From: Paenibacillus elgii NBRC 100335
GTDB lineage: Bacteria > Bacillota > Bacilli > Paenibacillales > NBRC-103111
DNA length: 53,917 bases
Direction of reading: 5' to 3'
Assembly (NCBI RefSeq): GCF_004000865.1
Contig: NZ_BIMB01000050.1
Span: forward strand, 1 to 53,917
This document shows, in pieces, positions 42,178 to 50,592 of this stretch. Both the position numbers and the translations under genes were made by a program. The notes beneath the pieces were generated by a model that made no database searches, had not been told where the DNA came from, and saw only the letters and a program-made list of their open reading frames with translations. Each line of letters opens with the position of its first letter. Positions within the stretch are counted from its first letter, which is position 1.

Positions 42178-43198
42178 CAAAGGCGCCTTTCTCCTTATTG
42201 TGCAGTTCATCGTCTTGTCCGCGCTTGTCATCCTGGATTGGAATTATCAGCCCCAAGGCATCGTCCACGGGGCTTTATTCGCTGCGCTCTTTGCCTTGAC
42301 GGTCGTCCATCTGTTCGTTCGGTACCGGTTCACGGCGAGGTTGAAGGATATGACGGCTGCGCTGAGGCGCGCCACGCAAGGGAATACGAATACCCGGCTG
42401 CTTGCCAATGACGACCGTCATTTTGACGAGGTGATTTTTTCGATCAACGAATTGATCGAGCAGTTGGCCAAGGTTCATGTTCGTACGATCCGCTCCGAGG
42501 CGGCGAGAAAAAGTCTGCTGTCCAACATCTCCCACGATATCCGGACTCCGCTCACGTCGATCATCGGCTATGCGGATGCGTTGAAGGATGACATCGCGGC
42601 TTCGAGCGAAGAGAAAGAGCGATATCTGGACATTTTGTCCGGGAAGGCTGTCGCCTTAAAAGAGCTGATTGACGAAATCTTCGAGCTGGCCAAGCTAGAT
42701 GCGGACGAAATGCCGTTGAAGCCGGAAACGCTGGATTTTGCGGAAATTGTCCGGGAAGCGGTGATCGGATTTTTGCCCGAGCTGAAAAAGTATGGCATCG
42801 AGTTGAAGGCCAGCATTCCGGAGGAAGCCTGCTCCGTCGTGGCCGATCGGGTAAGCGTGCTGCGGATCGTCAGCAATCTGATCAAAAATGCCGTCGAGCA
42901 TGGAAAAGACGGTAAAGTGCTGGGCATCGAGCTGGCGGAAGCAGCGGACAAGTACCGGCTCCTGGTGTGGGACCGGGGGAGCGGGATTTCGCCGGAAGAT
43001 TTGCCCCGTGTGTTCGAACGAATGTACCGCACGGATCGGGCAAGGAATCCTTCTGCTCAAGGAAGCGGGCTGGGTCTGGCTATCGCGAAGGCGCTCGCCG
43101 AGAAGCATTCGGGCACTCTCTGGGCCGAAAGCGAGCCCGGCGTGAAAACGACCTTCGGCTTCGTTATCCCGAAGCTGGGCGCTGTGAGCCGGGATTAA
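42167..43198 (+). CDS. Sensor histidine kinase of the BcrAB-UppP module
   Basis: A 343-residue kinase with two N-terminal membrane helices (residues about 8-25 and 34-51) and almost no extracellular loop, then a HAMP-like linker, the phosphoacceptor S-H-D-I-R-T-P-L-T (near 122) and an ATPase domain (N-L-I-K-N-A-V-E-H-G, D-R-G-S-G-I, G-S-G-L-G-L-A-I-A). The tiny loop suggests sensing within the membrane or through a partner. The ATG at 42167 overlaps the regulator gene. Confidence 0.92.
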   Translation: MKHDKGAFLLIVQFIVLSALVILDWNYQPQGIVHGALFAALFALTVVHLFVRYRFTARLKDMTAALRRATQGNTNTRLLANDDRHFDEVIFSINELIEQLAKVHVRTIRSEAARKSLLSNISHDIRTPLTSIIGYADALKDDIAASSEEKERYLDILSGKAVALKELIDEIFELAKLDADEMPLKPETLDFAEIVREAVIGFLPELKKYGIELKASIPEEACSVVADRVSVLRIVSNLIKNAVEHGKDGKVLGIELAEAADKYRLLVWDRGSGISPEDLPRVFERMYRTDRARNPSAQGSGLGLAIAKALAEKHSGTLWAESEPGVKTTFGFVIPKLGAVSRD

Positions 43199-43248
43199 GA
43201 AACAATTAAGAACTGGTTAAGAGGCATTTAAAATCGCCTGCTTATCAT
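43195..43248 (+). promoter_or_regulatory. Triple 11-bp direct repeat and promoter for the ABC transporter
   Basis: TTAAGA occurs at 43195, 43206 and 43217, exactly 11 bases apart, and ends where a -35 would stand for the -10 TATCAT at 43243-43248; no -35 hexamer is present. This is the layout of a promoter activated by an OmpR/PhoB-type regulator such as the one encoded at 41461. Confidence 0.7.
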
Positions 43249-43285
43249 GAAATTAACATCTGATGAAAGCAGGAGGGACCACGAT

Positions 43286-44206
43286 TTGAGTGCAGTTATC
43301 AAAACGACGCAGTTAACGAAGGTGTACGGGACGCAGAAAGCGGTGGACAACCTTGACATGAATGTGCGTCAAGGTCAGATTTACGGTTTTCTAGGCCAGA
43401 ACGGCGCAGGCAAAACGACGACCATCCGCATGCTGCTCGGTTTAATCAAGCCGACGCACGGAGAGATTGAGATTTTCGGTGAAAGTTTGTTCAAGCATCA
43501 GAAAGAGATTTTAAAAAGAATCGGGTCGATTGTCGAGTTCTCCGGATTTTACGAAAATTTGACGGCCCGCGAGAATCTGTTGATCAACGCCAAGCTGATG
43601 GGCGTGCATAAGAAAAACGCCATGGACGAAGCTTTGGAAATCGTCGGTCTGCATCAGGAAACGAAAAAGCTCGTCGGCAGCTATTCCTTGGGAATGAAGC
43701 AGCGGCTTGGAATCGCCAGAGCCATCCTCCATCATCCCGAGCTGTTAATTTTGGATGAGCCTACCAATGGCCTGGACCCAGTGGGAATTAAAGAAATCCG
43801 CAGACTGATCAAATCTCTCGCCGAGGAGCGGAAAATAACGATTCTCGTTTCCAGCCATATTTTGTCCGAAGTCGAACAGTTGGCCGACCAGATCGGAGTC
43901 GTTCATCAAGGGAAGCTGCTGGAGGAGATTTCCTTCGAGGAGCTTCGCAAACGGAACCGCAAATATCTTGAGTTTCAAGTGTCCGACGACAATAAAGCGG
44001 CAATGCTGCTGGAGAAGCATTTCGGCATCACGGATTATGAGGTTCACGACGAACGGGTGATCCGGGTATACAGCCATATCGGCGAGCAGGGCAAGCTCAA
44101 CCGAGTGCTGGTAGAGCATGGGATAGAAGTCACAAAAATCACAATGAGTGTAGACAGATTGGAAGATTACTTTATACAATTGATAGGGGGCGGGACGATT
44201 GGTTAA
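43286..44206 (+). CDS. BcrA-like ABC transporter ATPase
   Basis: A 306-residue ATPase: Walker A G-Q-N-G-A-G-K-T-T-T (near 35), signature Y-S-L-G-M-K-Q-R (near 132), Walker B L-L-I-L-D-E-P-T-N-G-L-D-P (near 152). The altered signature S-L-G-M-K-Q and the C-terminal tail of about 80 residues are typical of BcrA/BcrA-like peptide-antibiotic exporters. I chose the TTG at 43286 with AGGAGGG 8 bases upstream. It overlaps the permease gene by 8 bases. Confidence 0.9.
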   Translation: MSAVIKTTQLTKVYGTQKAVDNLDMNVRQGQIYGFLGQNGAGKTTTIRMLLGLIKPTHGEIEIFGESLFKHQKEILKRIGSIVEFSGFYENLTARENLLINAKLMGVHKKNAMDEALEIVGLHQETKKLVGSYSLGMKQRLGIARAILHHPELLILDEPTNGLDPVGIKEIRRLIKSLAEERKITILVSSHILSEVEQLADQIGVVHQGKLLEEISFEELRKRNRKYLEFQVSDDNKAAMLLEKHFGITDYEVHDERVIRVYSHIGEQGKLNRVLVEHGIEVTKITMSVDRLEDYFIQLIGGGTIG

Positions 44207-44933
44207 CTTGCTCTATACGGAACTGATCAAACTGAAGCGGGCCAAGATGTTTATGGTTAGCCTGCTCGGAGCCGTATCGGCCCCTATCATGATGTTTCTC
44301 GCCTTGCTGAATATGAAAAGCAAGAAGCCCGAGACTCCGATTGAATTCGAAGTCGCTTTTATGAACACGAATATGTACGTCATTCTGCTCGTAGGGACGC
44401 TTCTCTACGGGGTCATTACGGCGTATCTGTTTCATCGGGAATATGCGGAGGATACCTTGAAAAACCTGTTGACCATCCCGGTATCCCGTGTCAATCTAAT
44501 CGTAAGCAAGCTGATTTTGCTCTTTCTATGGATTATGGTTCTAACGCTCACCATTTGGTCGTTGACACTGATCCTTGGGCTGATCGGGCAGTTTGAAGGC
44601 TTGACTATGGCTTTACTGCTTCAATCCTTGAAGCAATTCGTGGTCGGGGGTGCGCTTTTGTTTCTTCTGTGCACGCCGACGATGCTGATCACCTTTTTGT
44701 TCAAAAATTACGTTCCCACCATCATCTTTACGGCGATGATCACGATGGCTAACGTGGTGCTTTCCGAATCGGAATACAAGGCTTTATTTCCATGGTCGGC
44801 CTCGTACGTCATCGCGAACGGAGACTTCGTTTCCCAGTATCCGCCGGCTTTTTCTTACGCCGTTATACTGGCAGCTTCGCTCATCGGGCTTGCGGCAACG
44901 ATTATCTACTTCAAAAAGGTAGATATTCATTGA
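44199..44933 (+). CDS. BcrB-like ABC-2 permease
   Basis: A 244-residue membrane protein with six hydrophobic segments, the membrane half of the BcrA-like transporter. The opening L-L-Y-T-E-L-I-K-L-K-R-A-K-M is typical of ABC-2 permeases of the bacitracin/lantibiotic immunity type. The start is TTG at 44199 after AGGGGG. UppP follows 38 bases on, so the set matches the BcrABD resistance layout. Confidence 0.88.
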   Translation: MVNLLYTELIKLKRAKMFMVSLLGAVSAPIMMFLALLNMKSKKPETPIEFEVAFMNTNMYVILLVGTLLYGVITAYLFHREYAEDTLKNLLTIPVSRVNLIVSKLILLFLWIMVLTLTIWSLTLILGLIGQFEGLTMALLLQSLKQFVVGGALLFLLCTPTMLITFLFKNYVPTIIFTAMITMANVVLSESEYKALFPWSASYVIANGDFVSQYPPAFSYAVILAASLIGLAATIIYFKKVDIH

Positions 44934-44971
44934 TATAGATATGCAGACAAGAAAATAGGAGTGTGGAGCTG

Positions 44972-45799
44972 TTGAATTTGTGGGAATTGTTTGTTGGATT
45001 CATTCTTGGACTCGTGGAGGGCCTTACCGAGTTCGCGCCGGTTTCTTCGACCGGCCACATGATTATCGTTGACGATTTCTTGTTCCATTCCAAAGAGATG
45101 TTTCCTCCGAACGTAGCGAATACGTTCAAGGTCGTGGTCCAGTTGGGTTCGATTCTGGCCGTTGTCGTCCTGATGTGGGACAGGTTCATGAATTTGCTCG
45201 GACTTAAAAAATTGCCGGGGCAAACGCCTTCCGGCCCGCGCTTGAATCTGCTGCAGGTTTTCGTCGGTCTAGTTCCCGCCGGCATTCTCGGGGTACTGTT
45301 CAATAAAAAAATCGATGAGTATTTGTTCTCTACCGAGACAGTTATCGTCGGTCTGGTGCTCGGAGCCGTTCTCATGCTCGCGGCCGATTGGTTCCGGCCC
45401 CGCCGCCCGAAGACGGAGACCGCCGACCAGATTACATACGTGCAGGCGTTTTTTGTGGGATTGTTTCAATGTTTGGCGCTGTGGCCGGGCTTTTCCCGCT
45501 CCGGATCGACCATTTCCGGCGGAGTTTTGCTTGGGATGAGCCATCGCGCGGCTGCGGATTTTACCTTCATTATGGCGGTGCCGATTATGGCCGGGGCCAG
45601 CTTCCTGTCACTTTTGAAGAGCTGGGACTCGATCACGGCAGCGACCATTCCGTTTTTCGTCGTCGGATTTATTAGCGCCTTCATCTTCGCGCTTCTGTCG
45701 ATCCGCTTCTTCCTGAAGCTGATCAACCGCATTAAGCTCGCGCCGTTTGCAATTTACCGTTTGGTGCTCGCGGCTGTTATTTATTTTGTATTTTTGTAA
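44972..45799 (+). CDS. uppP: Undecaprenyl-diphosphatase UppP/BacA
   Basis: A 275-residue integral membrane enzyme that removes a phosphate from undecaprenyl diphosphate, recycling the lipid carrier and countering bacitracin. The two signature segments are L-V-E-G-L-T-E-F-A-P-V-S-S-T-G-H (residues about 13-28) and F-S-R-S-G-S-T-I-S-G-G (near 173). I chose the TTG at 44972, 10 bases after AGGAG; a GTG at 44963 is too close to that site. It is last in the transporter operon, like BcrD in enterococci. Confidence 0.93.
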   Translation: MNLWELFVGFILGLVEGLTEFAPVSSTGHMIIVDDFLFHSKEMFPPNVANTFKVVVQLGSILAVVVLMWDRFMNLLGLKKLPGQTPSGPRLNLLQVFVGLVPAGILGVLFNKKIDEYLFSTETVIVGLVLGAVLMLAADWFRPRRPKTETADQITYVQAFFVGLFQCLALWPGFSRSGSTISGGVLLGMSHRAAADFTFIMAVPIMAGASFLSLLKSWDSITAATIPFFVVGFISAFIFALLSIRFFLKLINRIKLAPFAIYRLVLAAVIYFVFL

Positions 45800-45829
45800 G
45801 CGAGACTGAGCTTGCGAAAAAACTGGATT

Positions 45830-45988
45830 ATAGAGGTGTACGAGGGGGTGGGGTATCCACTTCCGACCGCTCTTGTCCTCGGGAAATTTGATTGAAGCCG
45901 CTTAGTAGCGGATATTTCCCGAAGACAAAGGCGGCCGCTATCGCTTCTCCAGTGGATACCCCACCTCCGTATGTATCTCTATTTTTTG
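45830..45988. repeat. Long nested palindrome (about 155 bp), possible bidirectional terminator or mobile repeat
   Basis: The outer arms (ATAGAGGTGT...GGGGTATCCACT at 45830-45861 and AGTGGATACCCC...TCTCTAT at 45951-45982) are imperfect inverted repeats of about 32 bases. Inside, CCGCTCTTGTCCTCGGGAAAT (45874 on) pairs with ATTTCCCGAAGACAAAGGCGG, and at the centre CCGCT-TAGT-AGCGG forms a hairpin. A run of six T follows. It has no ORF. Confidence 0.75.
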
Positions 45989-46012
45989 CTTAAGACCACT
46001 TTCTCAAAATCT

Positions 46013-46049
46013 AGCCTACACCCGTTACAAATGGGGTTAGGCTTTTTTT
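46013..46049 (+). terminator. Intrinsic terminator
   Basis: AGCCTACACCC and GGGGTTAGGCT form an 11-base stem with two internal mismatches, followed by seven T. It ends plus-strand transcription and lies just beyond the stop of the minus-strand small gene. Confidence 0.75.
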
Positions 46050-46069
46050 GTGTAAAAAAGTAAACCATA

Positions 46070-46312
46070 CTACGAACAGCAGATTACGGCTTTTTCCAGA
46101 TGGGATTCCAGGACAAAGACGTTTCCCGATGTATCAAGCTGATAAGATATACGGTTTTGTTCTAAGCGGTTCGTAAGAGCTGTCGTTAGGTCTGGATTCA
46201 GGTTGGTCGCATACGCGAAAACTACGTAAGTATCGGGGCGATCGGGCATGAATAGCCAGGATACAAAAATGCCAAAACCTATAGCTAAGCTAATGGCCAT
46301 TACTTTTTTCAT
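46070..46312 (-). CDS. Small exported hypothetical protein
   Basis: An 80-residue protein with an N-terminal signal or membrane helix (K-K-V-M-A-I-S-L-A-I-G-F-G-I-F-V-S-W, residues 2-19) and a soluble remainder ending in two cysteines. AAAGGGGG precedes the ATG. It is divergent from the Bce-type regulator gene. No family is recognised. Confidence 0.6.
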   Translation of the reverse strand: MKKVMAISLAIGFGIFVSWLFMPDRPDTYVVFAYATNLNPDLTTALTNRLEQNRISYQLDTSGNVFVLESHLEKAVICCS

Positions 46313-46460
46313 GTGCCTAACCCCCTTTTAGAAATGGAAATAGCATTTTAGTGGATTATATACAATTATATTACAGTAGTCTGCCTTGAAATTAAAATTG
46401 CCTGACTGCGGCGATCCTGCTATCTTGGTAGTGTCTGTTGAAAATCTGGGAGGAATCGCT

Positions 46461-47195
46461 ATGTATCGCATTTACATCATAGAAGACGACGACAAAATAG
46501 GGGCCGTCCTGAAAAAAAATATGGAGAAATACGGCTTCGAAGCGGCATGCGCGACGCAATTCCGCGAGCTGATGCCGGAGCTGGAAGCCTACGCGCCGCA
46601 TCTGGTGCTGCTGGATATTAACCTGCCGTATTTTGATGGCTATTACTGGTGCAGACAAATTCGCACGCGTTCCAGCGTGCCGATCATCTTCATCTCCGCG
46701 CGGGCCGGGGAGATGGATCAGGTGATGGCCATTGAGAACGGCGGCGATGACTATATTACGAAACCGATCCCATTGGATCTTCTCATGGCGAAGATCAAGG
46801 GGGTGCTCCGAAGAGTCTACGGGGAATATGCTGCTGCCGGACATGACGGTACGGCTGCAGGAGCTCCGGAAGCGGAGCTGAATGCGCATGGCTTGCGGCT
46901 GCACCTCGGACGAAGCGAGCTGGTATGGCAGATGCGGAAAGCGATGCTGACGAAGAACGAGCGGCTGCTGGCGGAATGCTTCATGCGGCAGCCGGGGCGG
47001 ATCGTCTCCCGGGAGCAGCTTCTGGAGGCGCTTTGGGACGATGTGCAGTTTGTCGATGACAATACGCTGACGGTTAATGTGACCAGGCTTCGGAAGAAGC
47101 TGGAGGAGCTAGGACTGCCGAAGGCCATCGAAACGGTGCGCGGCCAAGGCTATATGTTCCTCTTACGCTACGAACAGGAGGGAGCGGACGCATGA
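46461..47195 (+). CDS. BceR-like response regulator
   Basis: A 244-residue OmpR-family regulator with phosphorylation site in L-V-L-L-D-I-N-L-P (near 52) and K in T-K-P-I near 102, then a winged helix ending R-G-Q-G-Y-M-F. I chose the ATG at 46461 because GGGAGG lies 8 bases before it. It overlaps the kinase gene by 4 bases. A site matching the BceR consensus stands before the transporter genes at 48293. Confidence 0.92.
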   Translation: MYRIYIIEDDDKIGAVLKKNMEKYGFEAACATQFRELMPELEAYAPHLVLLDINLPYFDGYYWCRQIRTRSSVPIIFISARAGEMDQVMAIENGGDDYITKPIPLDLLMAKIKGVLRRVYGEYAAAGHDGTAAGAPEAELNAHGLRLHLGRSELVWQMRKAMLTKNERLLAECFMRQPGRIVSREQLLEALWDDVQFVDDNTLTVNVTRLRKKLEELGLPKAIETVRGQGYMFLLRYEQEGADA

Positions 47196-48295
47196 GAGGG
47201 TCGTCGGCCGCTATATTTTTGCGCGATCGGCTCGTTTATGCGCTTGTATGCCTGCTTCTGATCGGACTCGGTGCCGGTCTGATGCTGTTGGAGCGGGCAC
47301 GCAATCCGGCGGGGATTGGGACGGGCACAATCTTTTATTTTGTCATCCTCGGATTATTTGTTGCCGGCGTGTGGCTGGCCGTTGATTATATTCGCCAAAG
47401 AGCGTATTACAAGCAGTTGAAGCATGCCGTGGAGAGGTCCGGCGAGCTGCAGGCCGCTACCATCGTCCAGTCCGCAGTTACGGATGAGCAGCGGCTTATC
47501 ATGCGTTTGCTGCAGGAGCAGTACAGCGCTTATTTGAACGAGCTTGGGCAATACCGCCGCCTGCAGGAGCAGCACAATCATTTTGTGCTGCAATGGGTGC
47601 ATCATATGAAAACCCCCGTATCCGTTATCGATTTGTTGGTGCAGGATACCCTAACCCAGCTGCCTGTTACGGAAGAGGAACAGAAGCAGCTTGCGCTCAG
47701 CCTGCAGGAGGAAGCCGAACGCATGACGAGGGGGCTCGATCTGATGCTGAATACGGCTCGTCTCGATAAGTTTCAAATGGATCTCCATTTTCGGCAAACG
47801 GCGCTTCACGAGCTGGTGCGTACCGTCATGAATGCGCATAAGCGGCTCTGTATCCGGCACTCGATCTTTCCGCAGATCGAAGGCGAAGCATGGGCGGAAA
47901 CGGACGGAAAATGGATGACGGTCGTCCTGAATCAGTTTGTCAGCAATGCGATCAAATACAGCAAGGGCAAGCCCGGAGCCAAGAAGCTTATTTTCCGATT
48001 GGAGCCGGATGCGGACGGGGGCAGCAGGCTGAGCGTGACCGACGAGGGGATCGGAATAGCGCCCCACGACCTGCCGCGAATCTTCGATCCGTTCTTCACC
48101 GGAGAGAACGGTCGGGAGGCCGGAGAGTCGACCGGCATGGGGCTGTATTTGGCAAAGCAGGTGTGCAGCGGGCTGGGACACCGGTTGTCTGCGGAGTCGA
48201 AGCTGGGTAAGGGAACGACGTTTACCGTTTTCTTTCAGCCGCGGAGCATCCATGCGTTAGGTGACAAGGGCGAACGAGACATGCGCTCCAGGTGA
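47192..48295 (+). CDS. BceS-like intramembrane-sensing histidine kinase
   Basis: A 367-residue kinase with two membrane helices (about 13-32 and 47-66) joined by a short loop, a phosphoacceptor segment W-V-H-H-M-K-T-P-V-S (near 136) and an ATPase domain (N-Q-F-V-S-N-A-I-K-Y-S, D-E-G-I-G-I, G-M-G-L-Y-L-A). Kinases of this type have no ligand domain and sense through the partner BceAB transporter. That is notable here because the partner permease lacks its extracellular domain. Confidence 0.92.
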   Translation: MRGSSAAIFLRDRLVYALVCLLLIGLGAGLMLLERARNPAGIGTGTIFYFVILGLFVAGVWLAVDYIRQRAYYKQLKHAVERSGELQAATIVQSAVTDEQRLIMRLLQEQYSAYLNELGQYRRLQEQHNHFVLQWVHHMKTPVSVIDLLVQDTLTQLPVTEEEQKQLALSLQEEAERMTRGLDLMLNTARLDKFQMDLHFRQTALHELVRTVMNAHKRLCIRHSIFPQIEGEAWAETDGKWMTVVLNQFVSNAIKYSKGKPGAKKLIFRLEPDADGGSRLSVTDEGIGIAPHDLPRIFDPFFTGENGREAGESTGMGLYLAKQVCSGLGHRLSAESKLGKGTTFTVFFQPRSIHALGDKGERDMRSR

Positions 48296-48357
48296 CAAAT
48301 TTGTAAGGTACATTGTCATGCAAATCGATGGGACCGGCGTCTCTTCCGAGCTATACT
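48293..48357 (+). promoter_or_regulatory. BceR box and promoter of the transporter genes
   Basis: TGACAAATTTGTAA (48293-48306) matches the BceR-type consensus TNACA-N4-TGTAA exactly and overlaps the kinase stop codon. A -10 TATACT (48352-48357) follows with only a weak -35 (TGGGAC, 48329-48334), as expected of an activated promoter. Confidence 0.8.
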
Positions 48358-48404
48358 AGCGCTATAGACATCGAAGACAGCAATGAAGGAGGAACCGGGC
48401 AACG

Positions 48405-49181
48405 ATGAATGTACTAAGAGCGCAGGGACTCGGCAAAACATACAGCTCCCCCGGAAATATCGTATACAAAGCGTTGGAGGATATTGATTTGACGATCGAG
48501 GCGGGCGAGTTTGTCGGCGTCATGGGGCCGTCGGGAAGCGGGAAGACGACGCTGCTTAATCTGCTGGCCACGATTGACCGCCCGACGTCGGGACGCATTG
48601 AGATCGACGGGGCTGACCCGGCAGCGCTGAGCGACAAAAAGCTGGCGTTATTCCGACGGCGCGCGCTTGGCTTCGTGTTTCAGGATTTTAACCTGCTCGA
48701 TACGTTGTCGATCAAGGAAAATATAATTTTGCCCCTCGTTCTGGAAGGGATGGCTCCGAACCTGATCGAGCAGCGGCTGGAGCCGCTTGTCGAGAGACTG
48801 CAAATCGCCGGGCTGCTCGGCAAGCGTCCGTATGAGGTGTCCGGCGGGCAGAAGCAGCGCGCGGCGATTGCGCGGGCGCTTATTCACAAGCCATCTCTGC
48901 TGCTGGCCGACGAGTTGACCGGCAACCTCGATTCGAAGGCGGCCAAGGATGTCATGGATGCGCTTCAGGAGATGAACGAGCACTTCCAGGCGACTGTGCT
49001 GATGGTTACGCACGATCCTTTTTCGGCCAGCTACTGCCGGCGCATCGTGTTTATTAAAGACGGCAAGCTGTTCTCGGAATTGCGGCGAGGCACGAGCCGG
49101 CAAGTGTTTTTCCAACAAATCTTGGACGCGCTCAGCGTGCTGGGAGGGAATTTCGATGACGTTTCGCTCGCTCGCGCTTAG
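48405..49181 (+). CDS. BceA-like ABC transporter ATPase
   Basis: A 258-residue ATPase of the peptide-resistance/MacB type: Walker A G-P-S-G-S-G-K-T-T (near 42), signature V-S-G-G-Q-K-Q-R (near 145), Walker B L-L-L-A-D-E-L-T-G-N-L-D-S (near 166). GGAGGAACC precedes the ATG. Its 3' end overlaps the permease gene by 26 bases. Confidence 0.93.
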   Translation: MNVLRAQGLGKTYSSPGNIVYKALEDIDLTIEAGEFVGVMGPSGSGKTTLLNLLATIDRPTSGRIEIDGADPAALSDKKLALFRRRALGFVFQDFNLLDTLSIKENIILPLVLEGMAPNLIEQRLEPLVERLQIAGLLGKRPYEVSGGQKQRAAIARALIHKPSLLLADELTGNLDSKAAKDVMDALQEMNEHFQATVLMVTHDPFSASYCRRIVFIKDGKLFSELRRGTSRQVFFQQILDALSVLGGNFDDVSLARA

Positions 49182-50505
49182 CAACATCCGCGGCAACTGG
49201 CGGTCATACGGTGCGTTTTTTATGAGCAGCGTGTTTTCCGTGATGATCTTCTACATCTATGCCGCGTTTCTCGCTCATCCCGAGGTGGCGAGCGGCCTGC
49301 TCGTGGCTGCGGCAAAAGTCCGACAGGGCATGGTGTTCTGCGAATATGTCATTGTCATTTTCTCGTTTCTGTTCGTGCTGTACTCCAATTCCGCGTTTCT
49401 GAAGACGCGCCAGCAGGAGTTCGGCCTGTTCTCACTGTTCGGGATGACCCGCGCGCAGCTCCGCAAGCTTGTTTTGTACGAAAACGCGGCGGTTGCGGCG
49501 CTGTCCATCGGAGCGGGGATCGGACTTGGCATCCTGTTCAGCAAGCTGTTCTTTATGGGGCTTGGCGTGCTGCTCGGGATGAGCGATACGATCCCGTTTG
49601 CCGTCCCGCAGCAGGCGGTGTGGGTTACCGCGGGGGGCTTCTTCCTGCTGTTCACGCTGATTTCGCTGTGGACGACACTGAGAATGAGCCGCACGGAAAT
49701 CGCTGATCGGCTTAAAGCTTCGCGCAAGCCGAAAGGGCAGCTCGTCTATTCGCGCTGGCTTGCGCTGCTTGCGGTGGTCTGTCTGGGGGCGGGCTACAGC
49801 CTGGCGCTGACGTTGAACGAGGCTTATTTCGATCTGAAGGTGCTGCTGATTTTGCTTACTGTGGTCCTCGGAACGTATCTTTTGTTTACACAGTTCAGCT
49901 TTCTGTTTCTGCGGCTGATTCGGAAGCGCGCCGACATCTACTACAACAGAACGAATATGCTCGTCTATGCCCAGCTCGGCTACAAAATGAAAGACAACGC
50001 CCGCGTGTTGTTCATCGTATCGATTTTGAGCGCGGTTATTTTAACGGCTTCCAGCGCGGTGTATATGCTTGCGGTTGCGGGGCAATACCAGGACCTGAAG
50101 ACGCAATACGATAATGTTCGAGAAGTGATCGCCCTGACGATATTTATCGGTCTCTTCATCAGCCTGCTGTTCTTTATCGCGTCCGGCAGCATGATGTATT
50201 TCAAGCTGTTTACGGAGCTGCAGGAGGACCGGGCGCAATTCAAGGCTTTGACCCGAATCGGTATCACCTTGGACGAAATTCGCGCAATCGTCGTTCCGCA
50301 GGTCGGCGTCATGTTCTTCGCGCCCTGTTTGATCGGCATTGCCCACGCGCTCGTTGCGATGAAAGCACTGGATAACCTGCTTCATTTATCGAATTGGCTT
50401 TATTCGTTCGTCGTCATCGGCGTATATATGGTCATGCAGACGGTTTACTTTGTCGTCGCGTGCAGAGGGTATATGAAAAGCGTGCTGCGCGGCGCAGCCT
50501 CGTAA
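49156..50505 (+). CDS. BceB-like permease lacking the extracellular domain
   Basis: A 449-residue FtsX-type permease with the ten-helix plan of BceB. Ordinary BceB proteins are about 650 residues and carry some 200 residues outside the membrane between helices 7 and 8, which bind and sense the peptide. Here helix 7 (S-A-V-Y-M-L-A-V-A) is joined to helix 8 (E-V-I-A-L-T-I-F-I-G-L-F) by only about 15 residues. The frame is open and both helices and the following S-G-S-M-M-Y-F-K-L-F-T-E segment are well preserved, so it is a functional-looking short form and not a broken gene. Start ATG at 49156 with GGGAGGG upstream. Confidence 0.88.
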   Translation: MTFRSLALSNIRGNWRSYGAFFMSSVFSVMIFYIYAAFLAHPEVASGLLVAAAKVRQGMVFCEYVIVIFSFLFVLYSNSAFLKTRQQEFGLFSLFGMTRAQLRKLVLYENAAVAALSIGAGIGLGILFSKLFFMGLGVLLGMSDTIPFAVPQQAVWVTAGGFFLLFTLISLWTTLRMSRTEIADRLKASRKPKGQLVYSRWLALLAVVCLGAGYSLALTLNEAYFDLKVLLILLTVVLGTYLLFTQFSFLFLRLIRKRADIYYNRTNMLVYAQLGYKMKDNARVLFIVSILSAVILTASSAVYMLAVAGQYQDLKTQYDNVREVIALTIFIGLFISLLFFIASGSMMYFKLFTELQEDRAQFKALTRIGITLDEIRAIVVPQVGVMFFAPCLIGIAHALVAMKALDNLLHLSNWLYSFVVIGVYMVMQTVYFVVACRGYMKSVLRGAAS

Positions 50506-50592
50506 GCGGAACGAAGACAAAATGAAGGACTGAACGAAGGAGATTAGACAATGAAATTTTTTTACGTAAAATTTTGACATATATTTCTTATA

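Noticed and set aside
49156..50505. BceB-like gene as a pseudogene
   Set aside because: The frame is intact from start to stop, helices on both sides of the missing domain are preserved, and overlaps with the ATPase gene are normal.
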